Source of the DNA: Hymenobacter arizonensis
GTDB lineage: Bacteria; Bacteroidota; Bacteroidia; Cytophagales; Hymenobacteraceae
DNA: 64,000 nucleotides
Reading direction: 5' to 3'
NCBI RefSeq assembly: GCF_900115775.1
Contig: NZ_FOXS01000001.1
Location: forward strand, 868,001-932,000
Both the position numbers and the translations under genes were made by a program. The notes under the pieces are model-generated. The model saw only the letters and a program-made list of their open reading frames with translations. It was not told the DNA's origin and did no database searches. Below are positions 63,609 through 64,000 of the stretch, piece by piece. Numbering within the stretch: the first letter of the stretch is position 1; each line of letters opens with the position of its first letter.

Positions 63609-64000
63609 CTAACCTTTTTTGGTAACACTGCGAGTGGTGGCAGCTTGGGGACTGCCCTGAGCCAATTGTTGAGGCAAGGGCACTGCTACCCGCACCCCAT
63701 ACCCGGTTACGGTGCCGTTGGCTGCCAGCACCGGGCCCATGGTGGCCGCCCCGCCAATGGCGGTTGCCCGCTCGTGAATTGTTGCTAGCCCTTTTTGGTT
63801 GCGGCCGGAGGCTGCCGATGGGCCATTGGCCCCGCGCTGGCCGTTATCAACAATATCCAGAATTAGCTGCGGGCCCTCTAAGCGCACGCATACCGTGACG
63901 CGCGAAACGGCCTGTGCATGTTTGAGGATGTTTTGCAGGCTTTCCTTGTAAATCAGGTACAGGTTGCGGCGCAAGCGGGCGTGCAGGCGGTAAACGGGCA
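63609..64000 (-). CDS. Histidine kinase ATP-binding domain, 5' part outside window
   Basis: The frame is open to the right edge and reads PVYRLHARLRRNLYLIYKES then LQNILKHAQA, the N-box of NarX/DesK-type kinases (HisKA_3 group). The G1 box LILDIVDNGQRG and G2 region GLATIHERATAIGG follow, and the domain closes with GYGVRVAVPLP. The phosphorylatable His and any sensor lie beyond the window. After the domain come 20 polar residues. A partner response regulator is not visible here. Confidence 0.85.
   Translation of the reverse strand, partial: PVYRLHARLRRNLYLIYKESLQNILKHAQAVSRVTVCVRLEGPQLILDIVDNGQRGANGPSAASGRNQKGLATIHERATAIGGAATMGPVLAANGTVTGYGVRVAVPLPQQLAQGSPQAATTRSVTKKG

Overview
The window looks like a chromosome segment of a Hymenobacter-like member of the Bacteroidota (Cytophagales). 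Pointers are: promoter elements of the TAnnTTTG type (TACCTTTG at 671, 36868 and 53523) and almost no Shine-Dalgarno sequences; a short primary sigma factor without region 1.1; a paired SPOR/HU-like envelope protein with ExbB, ExbD and TonB; TonB-dependent outer-membrane receptors; a bacillithiol deacetylase (BshB1); an H1-like Lys/Ala-rich histone; and a bifunctional HisB. The species assignment is inference from gene content, not from a marker comparison.

Layout. 1-5220: end of an HD hydrolase, a tiny lipoprotein, gyrA and a TPR protein. 5220-10430: an accessory, partly decayed stretch. It holds an IS5-type transposase relic in AT-rich DNA, an unidentified probable DNA-binding protein preceded by two AGTACA inverted repeats, a group III truncated-haemoglobin pseudogene broken by a 19-bp tandem duplication, intact BON and universal-stress genes, and a hemF pseudogene with a stop and a large internal deletion. 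10444-17892 (minus): a complete histidine operon hisG-hisDC-hisB-hisH-hisA-hisF-hisIE in which histidinol dehydrogenase and histidinol-phosphate aminotransferase are fused in one reading frame. 18347-23150: a Crp-family regulator, a flavin oxidase and a TonB receptor. 23180-36787 (mostly minus): rpe, trmB, folC, then an envelope cluster (tonB, exbD, exbB, SPOR protein, outer-membrane barrel, large TPR protein) and holA. 36940-47485: tyrS, histone, an alpha-oxoamine synthase, accC, a membrane glycosyltransferase-like protein, a RES/Xre toxin-antitoxin pair with a palindromic operator, bshB1, an M23 peptidase and trxB. 47661-64000: mainly housekeeping genes on the minus strand (rpoD, pnp, rpsO, an LptF/G permease, rplT-rpmI-infC, thrS, two TPR proteins, parC) with one CAU-anticodon tRNA, ending in the 3' part of a histidine kinase.

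Two themes stand out. First, two oxygen/haem genes (globin and hemF) are decaying on either side of intact BON and USP stress genes, suggesting a dismantled microaerobic or nitrosative-stress locus. Second, many gene borders carry mosaics of short repeated words (for example TTGTCCGTTG, AATTAGTAAT, AGCTTCAAGCC, GTGAATG, ATGTGCTGA, GGATTTATC, TTGTTGA), each gap using a different vocabulary, often as near-perfect hairpins beginning at a stop codon. infC probably starts at the rare codon AUA behind a strong Shine-Dalgarno, which fits the known autoregulation of IF3.
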